DNA from: Candidatus Saccharimonadota bacterium
GTDB lineage: Bacteria; Patescibacteriota; Saccharimonadia; Saccharimonadales; Saccharimonadaceae
Direction: 5' to 3'
Length of the DNA: 64,000 nucleotides
Assembly (NCBI GenBank): GCA_017962365.1
Contig: JAGCVL010000002.1
Location: 1-64,000 of the forward strand
Shown here: piece by piece, positions 42,399-50,772 of the stretch
Layout: every line of letters starts with the position of its first letter
How positions within the stretch are numbered: position 1 is the first letter of the stretch
Made by a program: the position numbers and the translations under genes
The notes under the pieces: generated by a model
Database searches by the model: none
What the model saw: the letters and a program-made list of their open reading frames with translations, nothing else
Told to the model about the DNA's origin: nothing

Positions 42399-43067
42399 TT
42401 ATATTGCGTCCGCCACCACTATATAACGACTATTTGCGCCATAGCAAGTCATCAAAACCAGCGAATGCTCGCCAAACCCCATATCAGTAAAAGCATTCAT
42501 TTTAATCGAATTATACTTTGGATTACTAGCATAAGAAAGCGTGGAATCATCTTTCACGTCAAGCGCCACGCCCGCCTTGCCGTCAAGCGGATTTGCCGCC
42601 ACTTGGTAAGTAGTAGTCGCACCACCTTCGGTTATAGTAAAAGTAGAGCCGATACCAAGTCGCACAATATTTCCAAACGCCGTATAATTATGTCCCCAAA
42701 TTAGCCTGCCGACCCGCGCCGCGTTAGTACCAGAGTTTGCAGCTGTCGACGAAACTCTAAAAATCCCCTGCGTCCCCCAAGAAAAAGCTATATTATCTGC
42801 CGGCACAGTTTTTTCTACTACACCCGCTCTTGGCGCTGAGACCACTGGAGTCGAATTTTTCACATCCGTGACACCTTCAATCGTACTCTCCTCAGTCATT
42901 TCTTCTTCGACCGTAGGCTCTATAATCACAGTCTCCACAATCCTAGTCGAATCAAGACCAGAAACAGCCACTAGGTCCGACGCCATCAAAGACTCAGGAT
43001 TTACCATCAACCCCAAAAAGCCAGATAATATCACAAAAAACAGATTTTTTAGTGTATTGACATTCAT
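42399..43067 (-). CDS. Sortase-family transpeptidase (second of three)
   Basis: A 222-residue exported protein: N-terminal hydrophobic segment (about 8-28), a Glu/Thr-rich linker, then a sortase barrel with RLIWGHNYTAFGN (His near 144) and LVLMTCYGANSRYIVV (Cys and Arg near 208 and 214). The linker of about 70 residues is long for a sortase. The start lies near a TGGTATAAT -10 region that overlaps the divergent thyA promoter. Confidence 0.78.
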   Translation of the reverse strand: MNVNTLKNLFFVILSGFLGLMVNPESLMASDLVAVSGLDSTRIVETVIIEPTVEEEMTEESTIEGVTDVKNSTPVVSAPRAGVVEKTVPADNIAFSWGTQGIFRVSSTAANSGTNAARVGRLIWGHNYTAFGNIVRLGIGSTFTITEGGATTTYQVAANPLDGKAGVALDVKDDSTLSYASNPKYNSIKMNAFTDMGFGEHSLVLMTCYGANSRYIVVADAI

Positions 43068-43108
43068 AAAACCCCAAAAACACTCTTATTTCTTCATTAT
43101 ACCACACT

Positions 43109-43137
43109 TTGCCAAAAAAGTCAAGCCGTGATACAAT
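43109..43137 (+). promoter_or_regulatory. Promoter of thyA
   Basis: TTGCCA at 43109-43114, 17-base spacer, TGATACAAT with -10 at 43132-43137. It overlaps the divergent -10 region of the sortase gene. Confidence 0.65.
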
Positions 43138-43157
43138 AAGGTCAAAATGGAGGAGAC

Positions 43158-44123
43158 ATGAGTAAATTTGACGACCAATATATTGATCTGTGCAGGCGCA
43201 TCCTAGATCATGGTGAAAAGATAGTAAACTACAAAAAATCAGACAATCGTAGTGAAGCTACGGCTACGGCCATCCCGGATCATACCGCGCAAGGCTCTTC
43301 CGAGGCAAAAACCATCCGTCTCCCACATCAGATCCTCCAGTTTAACCTCGAAGAGGAGTTTCCGATTTTGACCTCTAAGCAGGTTGCTTTTAAGACCGCC
43401 ACTCTCGAGATGCTCTGGATCTATCAGCAAACCTCAAATGACGTCCGCTGGCTACACGACCGCGGTATCAAAATTTGGAACGAATGGGAAATCGCCGAAG
43501 ACGGCACTTATCAGGGCCGCAACATTAATGAAATTTTCGCCAAAAATCACCCTGGCGAGCCGGAGCAAAATTTCGCTCACACCATCGGTACTGCCTATGG
43601 CTGGATCGTGAATCGCTACAATCTCATCGATAATCTAATCGAAACCTTAAAAGAAAACCCTGGCAATCGCCGCATGATTATGAGCCTCTGGCAAAACGAG
43701 TGGCTCCCAACCGCGGCATTACCGAGCTGCGTCTGGAATTCTCAGTGGAATCTAATCGACGGCCACTTAAATCTTCTCGTCACTTCCCGTTCCTCAGATG
43801 TACCGCTAGGACTGCCATTTAACGTTGTACAGTATGCCGTCCTCTGTCACCTCATCGCTCAGGTCATCGGCGCGAAGCCAGGCCAATTTACCTTTATCAC
43901 CAACGACGCTCATATTTACGAAAATCAAATTGACGGCATCAAAGAGCAAATCGCCCGCTACGACAAAGCCATGAAAGACGGCACGCTTCCCCCAGCTCCG
44001 ACTCTCTGGCTCAACCCAGACATTAAGGATTTTCACGCGTTCGACAGCTCCCGCGAGCTCAAAGACATCCGCCTCGACAATTATCAAAATCTCGGCACCA
44101 TCAAGATGCCAGTTACGGAGTAA
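43158..44123 (+). CDS. thyA: Thymidylate synthase
   Basis: Makes dTMP from dUMP using methylenetetrahydrofolate. The 321-residue protein has the active Cys in LPSCVWNSQW (Cys191), RSSDVPLGLPFN and the dUMP-binding NDAHIYENQ. In most ThyA the active-site motif is PPCH with Tyr/Phe after it; here it is PSCV, so the neighbouring His is replaced. GGAGGA precedes the ATG. It is followed by folA after two bases, a classical pair. Confidence 0.9.
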   Translation: MSKFDDQYIDLCRRILDHGEKIVNYKKSDNRSEATATAIPDHTAQGSSEAKTIRLPHQILQFNLEEEFPILTSKQVAFKTATLEMLWIYQQTSNDVRWLHDRGIKIWNEWEIAEDGTYQGRNINEIFAKNHPGEPEQNFAHTIGTAYGWIVNRYNLIDNLIETLKENPGNRRMIMSLWQNEWLPTAALPSCVWNSQWNLIDGHLNLLVTSRSSDVPLGLPFNVVQYAVLCHLIAQVIGAKPGQFTFITNDAHIYENQIDGIKEQIARYDKAMKDGTLPPAPTLWLNPDIKDFHAFDSSRELKDIRLDNYQNLGTIKMPVTE

Positions 44124-44125
44124 AT

Positions 44126-44602
44126 ATGATTAGCATGATCGCTGCCATCGGGCAAAACAATGAACTCGGCCTAAAAAACCAGCTCATTTTCAATATCAAA
44201 GAAGATATGCAATTTTTTAAATCCACCACTATGGGTCACCCCGTTATCATGGGGCTTAAAACTTTCGAAAGCATCGGTCGCCCCCTGCCGGGCCGCGACA
44301 ATTATGTTGCTTCAACCAGTAAGGAGCCAACCCCAGACGGCACCATCAAGATCCCCGACCTTATCGCATTTCTAAAAGAGCATCAAGACGACCCAACCGA
44401 ATACTTCGTCATTGGCGGCGCTACTATTTATCGCCTAGCGCTTCCCTATGCCACCACTCTCTATCTTACGGAGATTGACGCCACTCACGAAGCCGACGCC
44501 TTCTTCCCGGATTTCGACCATTCAAAATATTCCCGCACCGTTATCAAGAAAGGAAAGGACGATGATCTAACATATTCCTTCGTCAAATATAGTTTAAAAT
44601 AG
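44126..44602 (+). CDS. folA: Dihydrofolate reductase
   Basis: Regenerates tetrahydrofolate after ThyA. The 158-residue protein starts MISMIAAIGQNNELGLKNQLIF and contains GHPVIMGLKTFESIGRPLPGRDN, FVIGGATIYRLALP and a C-terminal TYSFVKYS. It is co-transcribed with thyA. The active-site acid (Asp/Glu27 region) is in FNIKEDMQFF. Confidence 0.94.
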   Translation: MISMIAAIGQNNELGLKNQLIFNIKEDMQFFKSTTMGHPVIMGLKTFESIGRPLPGRDNYVASTSKEPTPDGTIKIPDLIAFLKEHQDDPTEYFVIGGATIYRLALPYATTLYLTEIDATHEADAFFPDFDHSKYSRTVIKKGKDDDLTYSFVKYSLK

Positions 44603-44781
44603 CAAATTATTTAATTTTTGAGCATTTTGCGAGCCCAAGTAATTTTAACAAAATTTCCTCATCCGAGGCGAGTAAAGTTGCGAGCCCATAGGGCGAGACA
44701 ACTTGATCGAGACGAGGATTGAGTGAAATGTTGTGAAAATTACATGGCGCGAAACAATCCGCGAAAAAATTAAATAATTTG
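44603..44781. repeat. 179-bp palindromic element between folA and glyA
   Basis: The outer 17 bases (44603-44619) are an exact inverted copy of 44765-44781. Inside are GTAATTTT/AAAATTAC, AAATTTC-type/GAAAT arms, and at the centre GTTG..GCCC-ATA-GGGC..CAAC. The undecamer TTGCGAGCCCA occurs twice in direct orientation. Perfect terminal inverted repeats suggest a miniature transposable element or an RNA-forming element. Confidence 0.75.
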
Positions 44782-44800
44782 CGAATCATAAAGGAGATAT

Positions 44801-46171
44801 ATGAAAGACTTAGTATTTAGTTTAATCGATAAAGAGAAAGTTCGCCAAAGCGAAGGTTTAGAGCTCATCCCAAGCGAAAACTACGTTTCAAAAGAGGTTC
44901 TAGAAGCCATGGGTAGCGTCCTCACTAATAAATATTCCGAGGGCTATCCGAGTTTTGAAGGTATCCCGGGCTGGAGCGAAGACAAAATTGCCACTGAAAT
45001 TTTACCAAACTACCGCTACTACGGCGGCCAAGACAACGTCGACCGCATCGAGCGCCTCGCAATCGACCGCGCTTGCCGGCTTTTCCACGCCGACCACGCC
45101 AACGTCCAGCCTCACTCGGGTGCCCAAGCCAACAATGCCGTCTATTTTGCCTGGCTAGAGCCCGGCGATACCGTGCTTGGCATGTCGCTTCCGGCCGGCG
45201 GTCATCTCACCCACGGCGCTCCAGTCACTCAAAGTGCCCACACCTATCATTTTGTCGGTTACGGCGTGACCGACGATGGCAATATCGATTACGACGACCT
45301 TGAAGCAAAAGCTCTCGAACACGAGCCAAAACTCATCCTCGTCGGCTATTCCGCCTTCATGAAAATCCCAGATTTTGCCCGTGTCGCCAAAATCCGCGAT
45401 AAAGTTGTAGAAAAATCCGGTCATGAGGTGCTGCTGGTGGCCGACATGGCTCACGTTGCCGGCCTCATCGCTGCCGGCGTCCACCCAAATCCGCTAAATT
45501 TTGGTTTTGACGTTATGACCACCACTACACATAAGACTCTGCGTGGTCCTCGCGGTGGACTCATTTTAAGTAAAGGCAACGTCGCCTCCCCACTCAAGAA
45601 ACCCGAGAAAAACCTCGCAAATATCCCAATTTTGATCGACCGCGCCGTCTTCCCTGGCACTCAGGGCGGGCCGCTCGAACACGTCATTGCCGCCAAAGCT
45701 GTCGCTTTTGGCGAAGCTTTAAAGCCGGAGTTTAAAACCTACGCCGAGAATATCATCAAAAACGCCAAAGCCCTCGCCGAAGCTTTGCAAAAAGATGGCT
45801 TCATTCTCCAGGGCGGTGGTACTGATAACCATCTCATCCTAATCGATGTCCAAAAATCCTTTGGCTTTGATGGTAAACTCTACGAAAAAGCCCTCGACAA
45901 AGTCGGTCTCACCCTAAACGCCAACTCTCTACCCCACGACAAAGGCGCCGCCTTTAGACCATCCGGCGTCCGTCTCGGCACTCCAGCCATCACCACCCGC
46001 GGTCTCGGCGTAGAAGAAATGCGACAATTATCCCACTGGATGAAACTAGTCGCCGATATTTGCAAAAAAGCCGGCTCCGAAGAAACCTTATCGGATTACA
46101 AAGCCGAGCTTAGCCAAATTCACACCGAAGTTAAAACTTTGGCTCAAAATTTTCCTGTACCAACCATCTAA
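44801..46171 (+). CDS. glyA: Serine hydroxymethyltransferase
   Basis: A PLP enzyme that makes methylenetetrahydrofolate, the ThyA cofactor. The 456-residue protein has SENYVSKEVLEAMGS, NVQPHSGAQANNAVYFA, the Schiff-base region TTTTHKTLRGPRGG (Lys near 244) and VRLGTPAITTRG. It is 30-40 residues longer than typical GlyA, mostly as added loops. AAGGAG precedes the ATG, right after the 179-bp palindrome, which may influence its expression. Confidence 0.95.
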   Translation: MKDLVFSLIDKEKVRQSEGLELIPSENYVSKEVLEAMGSVLTNKYSEGYPSFEGIPGWSEDKIATEILPNYRYYGGQDNVDRIERLAIDRACRLFHADHANVQPHSGAQANNAVYFAWLEPGDTVLGMSLPAGGHLTHGAPVTQSAHTYHFVGYGVTDDGNIDYDDLEAKALEHEPKLILVGYSAFMKIPDFARVAKIRDKVVEKSGHEVLLVADMAHVAGLIAAGVHPNPLNFGFDVMTTTTHKTLRGPRGGLILSKGNVASPLKKPEKNLANIPILIDRAVFPGTQGGPLEHVIAAKAVAFGEALKPEFKTYAENIIKNAKALAEALQKDGFILQGGGTDNHLILIDVQKSFGFDGKLYEKALDKVGLTLNANSLPHDKGAAFRPSGVRLGTPAITTRGLGVEEMRQLSHWMKLVADICKKAGSEETLSDYKAELSQIHTEVKTLAQNFPVPTI

Positions 46172-46193
46172 AATATGGTATAATGAAGTGGTT

Positions 46194-46269
46194 GGGGTAT
46201 TAGCTCAGCTGATAGAGCGCCGCATTCGCATTGCGGAGGTCGCGGGTTTAAGTCCCGCATACTCCACCA
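46194..46269 (+). tRNA. tRNA-Ala (CGC) with altered D-loop/T-loop pair
   Basis: Acceptor GGGGTAT/ATACTCC, anticodon stem CCGCA/TGCGG with loop TTCGCAT, T-stem GCGGG/CCCGC, encoded CCA at 46267-46269. The T-loop is TTTAAGT, so position 56 is U not C, and D-loop AGCTGATA has A at position 19. A TGGTATAAT -10 lies just upstream. Confidence 0.9.
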
Positions 46270-46286
46270 TTGTTATTGAACTGGAA

Positions 46287-46316
46287 AAATCCCCCGAGTG
46301 AAAACCCGGGGGATTT
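46287..46316 (-). terminator. Terminator between tRNA-Ala and the 146-aa gene
   Basis: AAATCCCCC / GGGGGATTT stem; on the minus strand TTTTT follows, ending the 146-aa gene transcript. Confidence 0.75.
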
Positions 46317-46328
46317 GCGAAAGAGATT

Positions 46329-46769
46329 TTACATCGGGTGCGGATGCTGCTCCTGACCTCTGTTGATTCGCACACCAGCGGCATGCATCAACACGGAAAT
46401 CAGCTTCGTCTTGCCCTCGAAATCATTGGCCATCATCGCCATCAGCAGACCGCCGATAACGGTAAAAAGCATGCTCAGGCTGTTTCGCGTCGCGTCGTCA
46501 ATCACCACGCCATCGGTCGCCGGAAGCGGGAAGAGTGTTCCACTCACCCTTGTCAGCTCGGACGCGATAAACCGGATATCCTCGTCAGGCCGCGACTTTG
46601 CCATAGTAGCGCGGTCGTCCTTTGTCCAGGTCTGGACATCCACATCACCCGTCATATCGTCGATGTGGAAATGGGTACTGAGGACTCCGTTTTCGCGAAG
46701 CTCAGTAATAATAGGGGTGAGCGCGTCCAGGATCCTTTTCTGAATGCCGATTTTTTCTTCGAGAGTCAT
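46329..46769 (-). CDS. Hypothetical 146-aa protein with structured leader
   Basis: A soluble protein: helical N-terminus, a middle part with His/Asp residues (THFHIDDMTGDVDVQTW), and a hydrophobic helix near residues 103-121 (SLSMLFTVIGGLLMAMMAN), then HPHPM at the end. No family recognised. AAGGAGGGG lies before the ATG at 46767-46769, preferred over one seven codons upstream. Its promoter and a leader of about 130 bases with a long stem suggest regulation, perhaps by RNA structure. Confidence 0.65.
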   Translation of the reverse strand: MTLEEKIGIQKRILDALTPIITELRENGVLSTHFHIDDMTGDVDVQTWTKDDRATMAKSRPDEDIRFIASELTRVSGTLFPLPATDGVVIDDATRNSLSMLFTVIGGLLMAMMANDFEGKTKLISVLMHAAGVRINRGQEQHPHPM

Positions 46770-46813
46770 ATTAGACCCCTCCTTTTTCAAAATAGAGCGC
46801 AGCTGTAAACCGT

Positions 46814-46864
46814 CTGCAACTCGCCCTAAACGCCAACCACAATGGTATCCAGAGCGAGTCGCAG
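46814..46864 (-). promoter_or_regulatory. Structured leader of the 146-aa gene
   Basis: CTGCGACTCGC (rev. comp. 46854-46864) pairs with GCGAGTTGCAG (46814-46824), eleven pairs with one G-U, enclosing an ACCA-TTG-TGGT hairpin. Riboswitch-like layout, class unknown. Confidence 0.5.
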
Positions 46865-46906
46865 AACTAAAATCTCACTTTCTTCTTAAAGTGCCACAAT
46901 ATAACT

Positions 46907-46935
46907 ATTATAGCACAAGTGCAATAAAAAGTCAA
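46907..46935 (-). promoter_or_regulatory. Promoter of the 146-aa gene
   Basis: TTGACT (rev. comp. 46930-46935), 17-base spacer, TGCTATAAT with -10 at 46907-46912. Confidence 0.75.
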
Positions 46936-46982
46936 TAGTAACACCATGTTCATCCATTAATAGAAGTCAAATCGTCAATGAA

Positions 46983-47008
46983 AAATCCCCCGAGAAACTC
47001 GGGGGATT
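46983..47008 (-). terminator. Terminator after the HD hydrolase gene
   Basis: AATCCCCCG / CGGGGGATT stem with T run on the minus strand. Confidence 0.85.
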
Positions 47009-47020
47009 AGGTGGAAGTGA

Positions 47021-47818
47021 TTATTTTTCATAAGGCGGGACTTCTTTATCCCACCACTTTGGCAGCTCTCCGCGCACGTCAACGAATGCCGTCTCCATCA
47101 TCTTTAAAATCGGTTCAAAGAGGCTCTTCGGAAAACAACCTTGTACTACGAGCTTAAAATGAATCGCCCAAACGTCTGCTGGATTATTACTCTCTGCGGC
47201 TTCCATAAAATACTTGTCTTGAGCCGTCAAGCTAGCTTTATTCTCAAGATTACCAACAGCGCCATGCTTTTCCAAGAAAAGCAATGCCAGCACCGCTTCT
47301 AGCTTATCCAACATAAATAAGGCAGCCCCCGTCGACGAATGCTTCTGCTGGAAACGTTCAAAAACCGCAATTGCCTCGCTCGCATTGTACGAGCAAAAGG
47401 CACGCATAAGAGTTTTAAAAACTCTCAATTCTGTATCGTTTTTCGAATCATGCTCTGGCCTGCCATCGTCTGGGATATCGCCAATCCCTACTTCACCCAC
47501 GTCGTGGCATAAAGCAACGGTGACTAGACTCCAAATTTCGGGCTGAAATCCACTCCTGTTAGACAGTTCACCAAAGAATCCCGGAAAGTTGTTTAGAAAT
47601 GCCAAGGTCAACCAACCTACCTTGGCCTGATGCTCAAGGTCGGATTCACCTCTGTAAAAGAAAGCTTCTGCAACCTCTTTTCCGGAACCGCCCAGGCTAT
47701 CCGCCAGGCCAAGCATTTCAACTCCTCTTCTCGTGACTGCCGCACTACACGCATAAAGGACATACCCGTCCCAAATTCTTTTACATGCTTCAGCAATATT
47801 ATGATTCAAAAAAATCAC
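47021..47818 (-). CDS. HD-domain hydrolase
   Basis: A 265-residue HD-superfamily protein: His near residue 63 (DLEHQAKVGW), HD pair in VALCHDVGEVGIGDIPDD (near 108) and a late Asp (NPADVW region). This is like YfbR/HDDC2-type 5'-nucleotidases or phosphohydrolases. The start is unclear: GTG at 47818 has GGAG too close, while a TTG nine bases later has better spacing. Possible substrate is a deoxynucleotide, which would fit the salvage theme, but is inferred. Confidence 0.75.
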   Translation of the reverse strand: MIFLNHNIAEACKRIWDGYVLYACSAAVTRRGVEMLGLADSLGGSGKEVAEAFFYRGESDLEHQAKVGWLTLAFLNNFPGFFGELSNRSGFQPEIWSLVTVALCHDVGEVGIGDIPDDGRPEHDSKNDTELRVFKTLMRAFCSYNASEAIAVFERFQQKHSSTGAALFMLDKLEAVLALLFLEKHGAVGNLENKASLTAQDKYFMEAAESNNPADVWAIHFKLVVQGCFPKSLFEPILKMMETAFVDVRGELPKWWDKEVPPYEK

Positions 47819-47860
47819 TCTCCTTTAAGATACTCCCACCTTTTTATATTATACCATAAA

Positions 47861-47888
47861 AAATAACCCCCGTAAAGGAGGTTATTTT
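47861..47888 (-). terminator. Terminator of the ribosomal/RNA polymerase alpha operon
   Basis: AATAACC / GGTTATT stem followed by T on the minus strand, beyond rpsI. Confidence 0.75.
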
Positions 47889-47905
47889 TAATCCGTCTTT
47901 CAAGC

Positions 47906-48307
47906 TTAACGCTTTGAGAACTGCTCTTTCTTGCGAGCTGAGCGTAGACCGTACTTTTTGCGTTCCTTTTCGCGTGGATCGCGAGAAGTAAGACCAGCTT
48001 TCTTGAGTACTGGACGTAAGTCCGGTGCCTCGAGTACGAGAGCTTTCGAGATAGCGAGCTTAATCGCATCTACCTGACCAGCAAGGCCACCGCCTTTGAC
48101 TAGAATCGATACATCGTACTCTTTCTGCTTTTCAGCGATTGCTAAAGGATCAGTCACCTCAGCAAGCAAAGTCTTATTACCAGAAAGATATTCAAGTGCA
48201 GTCTTGCCATTAATGGTAATCTCACCTTTACCCTTGTAAAGCCGTGCGGTTGCAGTTGCAGCCTTTCGACGACCCAACCCGTAAACATATTTCTTAGTAG
48301 CTACCAT
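47906..48307 (-). CDS. rpsI: 30S ribosomal protein S9
   Basis: Binds 16S rRNA in the head, its tail reaching the P-site tRNA. The 133-residue product has GRRKAATATARLYKGKG, VKGGGLAGQVDAI and ends KKYGLRSARKKEQFSKR, the conserved basic tail. It follows rplM with a one-base overlap. Confidence 0.96.
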   Translation of the reverse strand: MVATKKYVYGLGRRKAATATARLYKGKGEITINGKTALEYLSGNKTLLAEVTDPLAIAEKQKEYDVSILVKGGGLAGQVDAIKLAISKALVLEAPDLRPVLKKAGLTSRDPREKERKKYGLRSARKKEQFSKR

Positions 48308-48744
48308 TATTTAATCTCCTTCAAAATATTTTGCGGATTCTGTGCAGTATGAGTATGTTCTGCGCCATCGAAAACCCGAAGCCGAGCCATCCGGTCAGCT
48401 AGAAGTTTGTTCTTTGGCAACATACCTTTTACTGCTTCGCTAATTGCGAGTGATGGATTCTTTTCGATTACTTCCTCAAGTTTAAGCTCGGTGAGTCCAC
48501 CCGGAAAACCACTGTGACGATAGTACATCTTCTTTACCATCTTATCGCCGGTAACTTTCAAGTTCTTAGCATTTACCACTACTACATAGTCACCATTATC
48601 GATATGTGGGGTGTAAGTCACTTTGCTCTTGCCCATCAGCTTATCGGCAATCACTACAGCAAGCTTACCTAGCGGCAACGAAGACGCATCAATCACCCAC
48701 CATTCGCGCTTGATTTCAGCTGCTTTTTGAGAATAAGTTTTCAT
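48307..48744 (-). CDS. rplM: 50S ribosomal protein L13
   Basis: An early-assembly protein. 145 residues of normal length with WWVIDASSLPLGKLAVVIADKLMGK, GDYVVVVNAKNL, KKMYYRHSGFPGGL and MLPKNKLLADRM. It overlaps rplQ and rpsI by one base each, so translation is coupled. The rplM-rpsI pair is common. Confidence 0.96.
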   Translation of the reverse strand: MKTYSQKAAEIKREWWVIDASSLPLGKLAVVIADKLMGKSKVTYTPHIDNGDYVVVVNAKNLKVTGDKMVKKMYYRHSGFPGGLTELKLEEVIEKNPSLAISEAVKGMLPKNKLLADRMARLRVFDGAEHTHTAQNPQNILKEIK

Positions 48745-49190
48745 TATTTATCCTCCTTTTTCGACTTCTTCGCAGCTGGTTTTTCTGCCTTTTTGTCAGC
48801 TTTTTTCTCTTCCTTTGCAGGCTCTTCAAAATTGAACTCATCTACAAACGAAATCGTACCCATCTCGGCATTATCGCCTCGCCTAAATCCAGCGTGCTCA
48901 ATTCTGAGATATCCAGAATTGCGCTTGATCTGTGGAGCAATCACGTCAACAAGAAGCGTTGCGGTCTCGAGATCATTAAGTCTTGCGATTACAAGCCGCC
49001 TCGATGCGAGATCGCCTTTCTTAGCAAGCGTAATAAGCTTCTCGGTACCACGGCGAATCTCCTTCGCTCGTGCGAGAGTCGTAGTTATAGTTTGATATTT
49101 GATCAGAGAGCACATTAGCCCCCGAGTTAGCGCCAACCTCTGATCGGTTTCACGGCCGAACTTGCGGCCTTTGTATCCGTGTCGGTGCAT
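48744..49190 (-). CDS. rplQ: 50S ribosomal protein L17
   Basis: 148 residues starting MHRHGYKGRKFGRETDQR, with LMCSLIKYQTITTTLARAKEIR and the conserved GYLRIEHAGFRRGDNAEM. A Lys/Glu/Ala-rich tail of about 30 residues is added at the C-terminus. It lies directly after rpoA, the usual arrangement. Confidence 0.95.
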   Translation of the reverse strand: MHRHGYKGRKFGRETDQRLALTRGLMCSLIKYQTITTTLARAKEIRRGTEKLITLAKKGDLASRRLVIARLNDLETATLLVDVIAPQIKRNSGYLRIEHAGFRRGDNAEMGTISFVDEFNFEEPAKEEKKADKKAEKPAAKKSKKEDK

Positions 49191-49191
49191 A

Positions 49192-50142
49192 TTAGATATT
49201 TAACTCCGTTAACTTTTCTTTAACTTCGTCTAGCGCCTTCTGGCCAAAACCTTTGAGATCTTTGAGGTCACCTTCAGACAAAGTGACGAGATCGCGAATA
49301 GTCTTGATATCATTATTTAGAAGTGCGTTAGCCGTACGAGCGGAAAGATCAAGCTCTTCGATTGGAAGTAGAAGACCAGTATCTTCCTCCTCTTTCTTAG
49401 CGCCAGGAGCCGGGGTAGATTCTACCTTGGTTGACCCAGCAAGCGCAGTGTACTGATTGACGAGAATCGCCGCAGCCTCTTCAAAAGCCTCTTTTGGTGT
49501 AATCGTACCATCGGTATCAATAGCAAGCGTAAGCTGCTGCAGATTTGTATCCTGGCCCACGCGCGTGTTCTCTACTTTGTAACGCACACGAAGGACCGGT
49601 GTAAATACTGCGTCTACAGCGATCATATCTGAGTGAATTCTGTCCTCAGCGGACCGCTCAATTGTGAGATAGCCACGGCCAGATTCCACCACAAAATGCA
49701 TCTTCAAAGTATACTTTGGATCGTCAATGTGACAAATCACTTGGTTTGGATTTGAAATCTCAACCTCAGCTGGAAGTTTGATGTCACCAGCCACGACGCG
49801 CTTATCGCCATCTTTTTCAGACTGCTTGTCGCCTTTCATTTCAAGCGAAAGCTCTACTGGGGCATCAGTATGCAACTTAAAACGGATATTCTTGAGGTTC
49901 AACATGATGTCGACCACATCTTCCCGTATGCCAGGAATTGCAGTAAACTCATGAGTCGTACCCTCAATCGAGAACGCCGTAATAGCTGCGCCCTTCACGC
50001 TAGAAAGAAGCACCCTGCGAAGCGAATTACCGAGCGTATTGCCATACCCTGGATAGAGTGGGCGAATCACAAACTCAGCTTTTGTTTCGCTAATTTCTCG
50101 CACTTCGGCGAGGTTTGCTTCGTGAATATTTTTTGTCGTCAT
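49192..50142 (-). CDS. rpoA: RNA polymerase alpha subunit
   Basis: Scaffolds polymerase assembly and contacts activators. The 316-residue protein has the N-terminal dimer domain (FVIRPLYPGYGNTLGNSLRRVLLSS) and the C-terminal domain (LDLSARTANALLNNDIKTIRDLVTLSEGDLKDLKGFGQKALDEVKEKL), joined by a Glu-rich linker. The order rpsM-rpsK-rpsD-rpoA-rplQ is the classical alpha operon. Confidence 0.97.
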   Translation of the reverse strand: MTTKNIHEANLAEVREISETKAEFVIRPLYPGYGNTLGNSLRRVLLSSVKGAAITAFSIEGTTHEFTAIPGIREDVVDIMLNLKNIRFKLHTDAPVELSLEMKGDKQSEKDGDKRVVAGDIKLPAEVEISNPNQVICHIDDPKYTLKMHFVVESGRGYLTIERSAEDRIHSDMIAVDAVFTPVLRVRYKVENTRVGQDTNLQQLTLAIDTDGTITPKEAFEEAAAILVNQYTALAGSTKVESTPAPGAKKEEEDTGLLLPIEELDLSARTANALLNNDIKTIRDLVTLSEGDLKDLKGFGQKALDEVKEKLTELNI

Positions 50143-50154
50143 ATATTCGTCTCC

Positions 50155-50772
50155 TTAGCGTGAGTAGTACTCAACGATTAATTGTTCATTTATACCAGCT
50201 TCCGCCTCTTCGCGCTTCGGAAGGCCAGTAACTTCAATCTTCATTTTCTTGCCATCAGCCTTAATCCACGATAATGGAGTAACAGCTGCTGCACTTATGA
50301 CGTTCGGGAGGTTCTTGAAATATTCTGACGTCTGCGATTTGGACCTTACTTCTAGAACATCACCCGGGTTCAAACGAATTGATGGAATATCAATCCGACG
50401 ACCGTTCAATAGAAAATGTCCGTGGCTCACTAATTGCCTAGCCTGTCGACGAGTCAAAGCAAAGCCAGCGCGGTAGACCACGTTGTCGGCTCTCCGCTCG
50501 AGGAACTCGAGCAACTTCTCACCGGTTAGACCTTCAGCTTTTTGAGCCTCTTTCATTAATTTTGCGAATTGCTTTTCGAGCAATCCATAAGTCCGACGGA
50601 CTTTCTGCTTCTCACGAAGCTGTGTTAGATAAAGGCTACCGCCACGCACTCGCATGTCACCATGCTCGCCCGGGATTCCGGATTTCTTCGCCATTATCTT
50701 GTGAGCCTTTGGCGCCAGGGCATAACCCTCGCGACGACTCTGCTTGCCAATTGGAGATTTATCGCGTGCCAT
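50155..50772 (-). CDS. rpsD: 30S ribosomal protein S4
   Basis: 16S-rRNA assembly protein, often repressor of the alpha operon. 205 residues with S4 domain around FALTRRQARQLVSHGHFLLNGRRIDIPS, and N-terminal KIMAKKSGIPGEHG. It lacks the zinc cysteines of some S4 proteins. It starts at the stop of rpsK. Confidence 0.96.
   Translation of the reverse strand: MARDKSPIGKQSRREGYALAPKAHKIMAKKSGIPGEHGDMRVRGGSLYLTQLREKQKVRRTYGLLEKQFAKLMKEAQKAEGLTGEKLLEFLERRADNVVYRAGFALTRRQARQLVSHGHFLLNGRRIDIPSIRLNPGDVLEVRSKSQTSEYFKNLPNVISAAAVTPLSWIKADGKKMKIEVTGLPKREEAEAGINEQLIVEYYSR

Noticed and set aside
44607-44789. 60-residue coding frame on the minus strand between folA and glyA
   Set aside because: It lies entirely in the 179-bp palindrome, and its sequence simply mirrors the inverted repeats.
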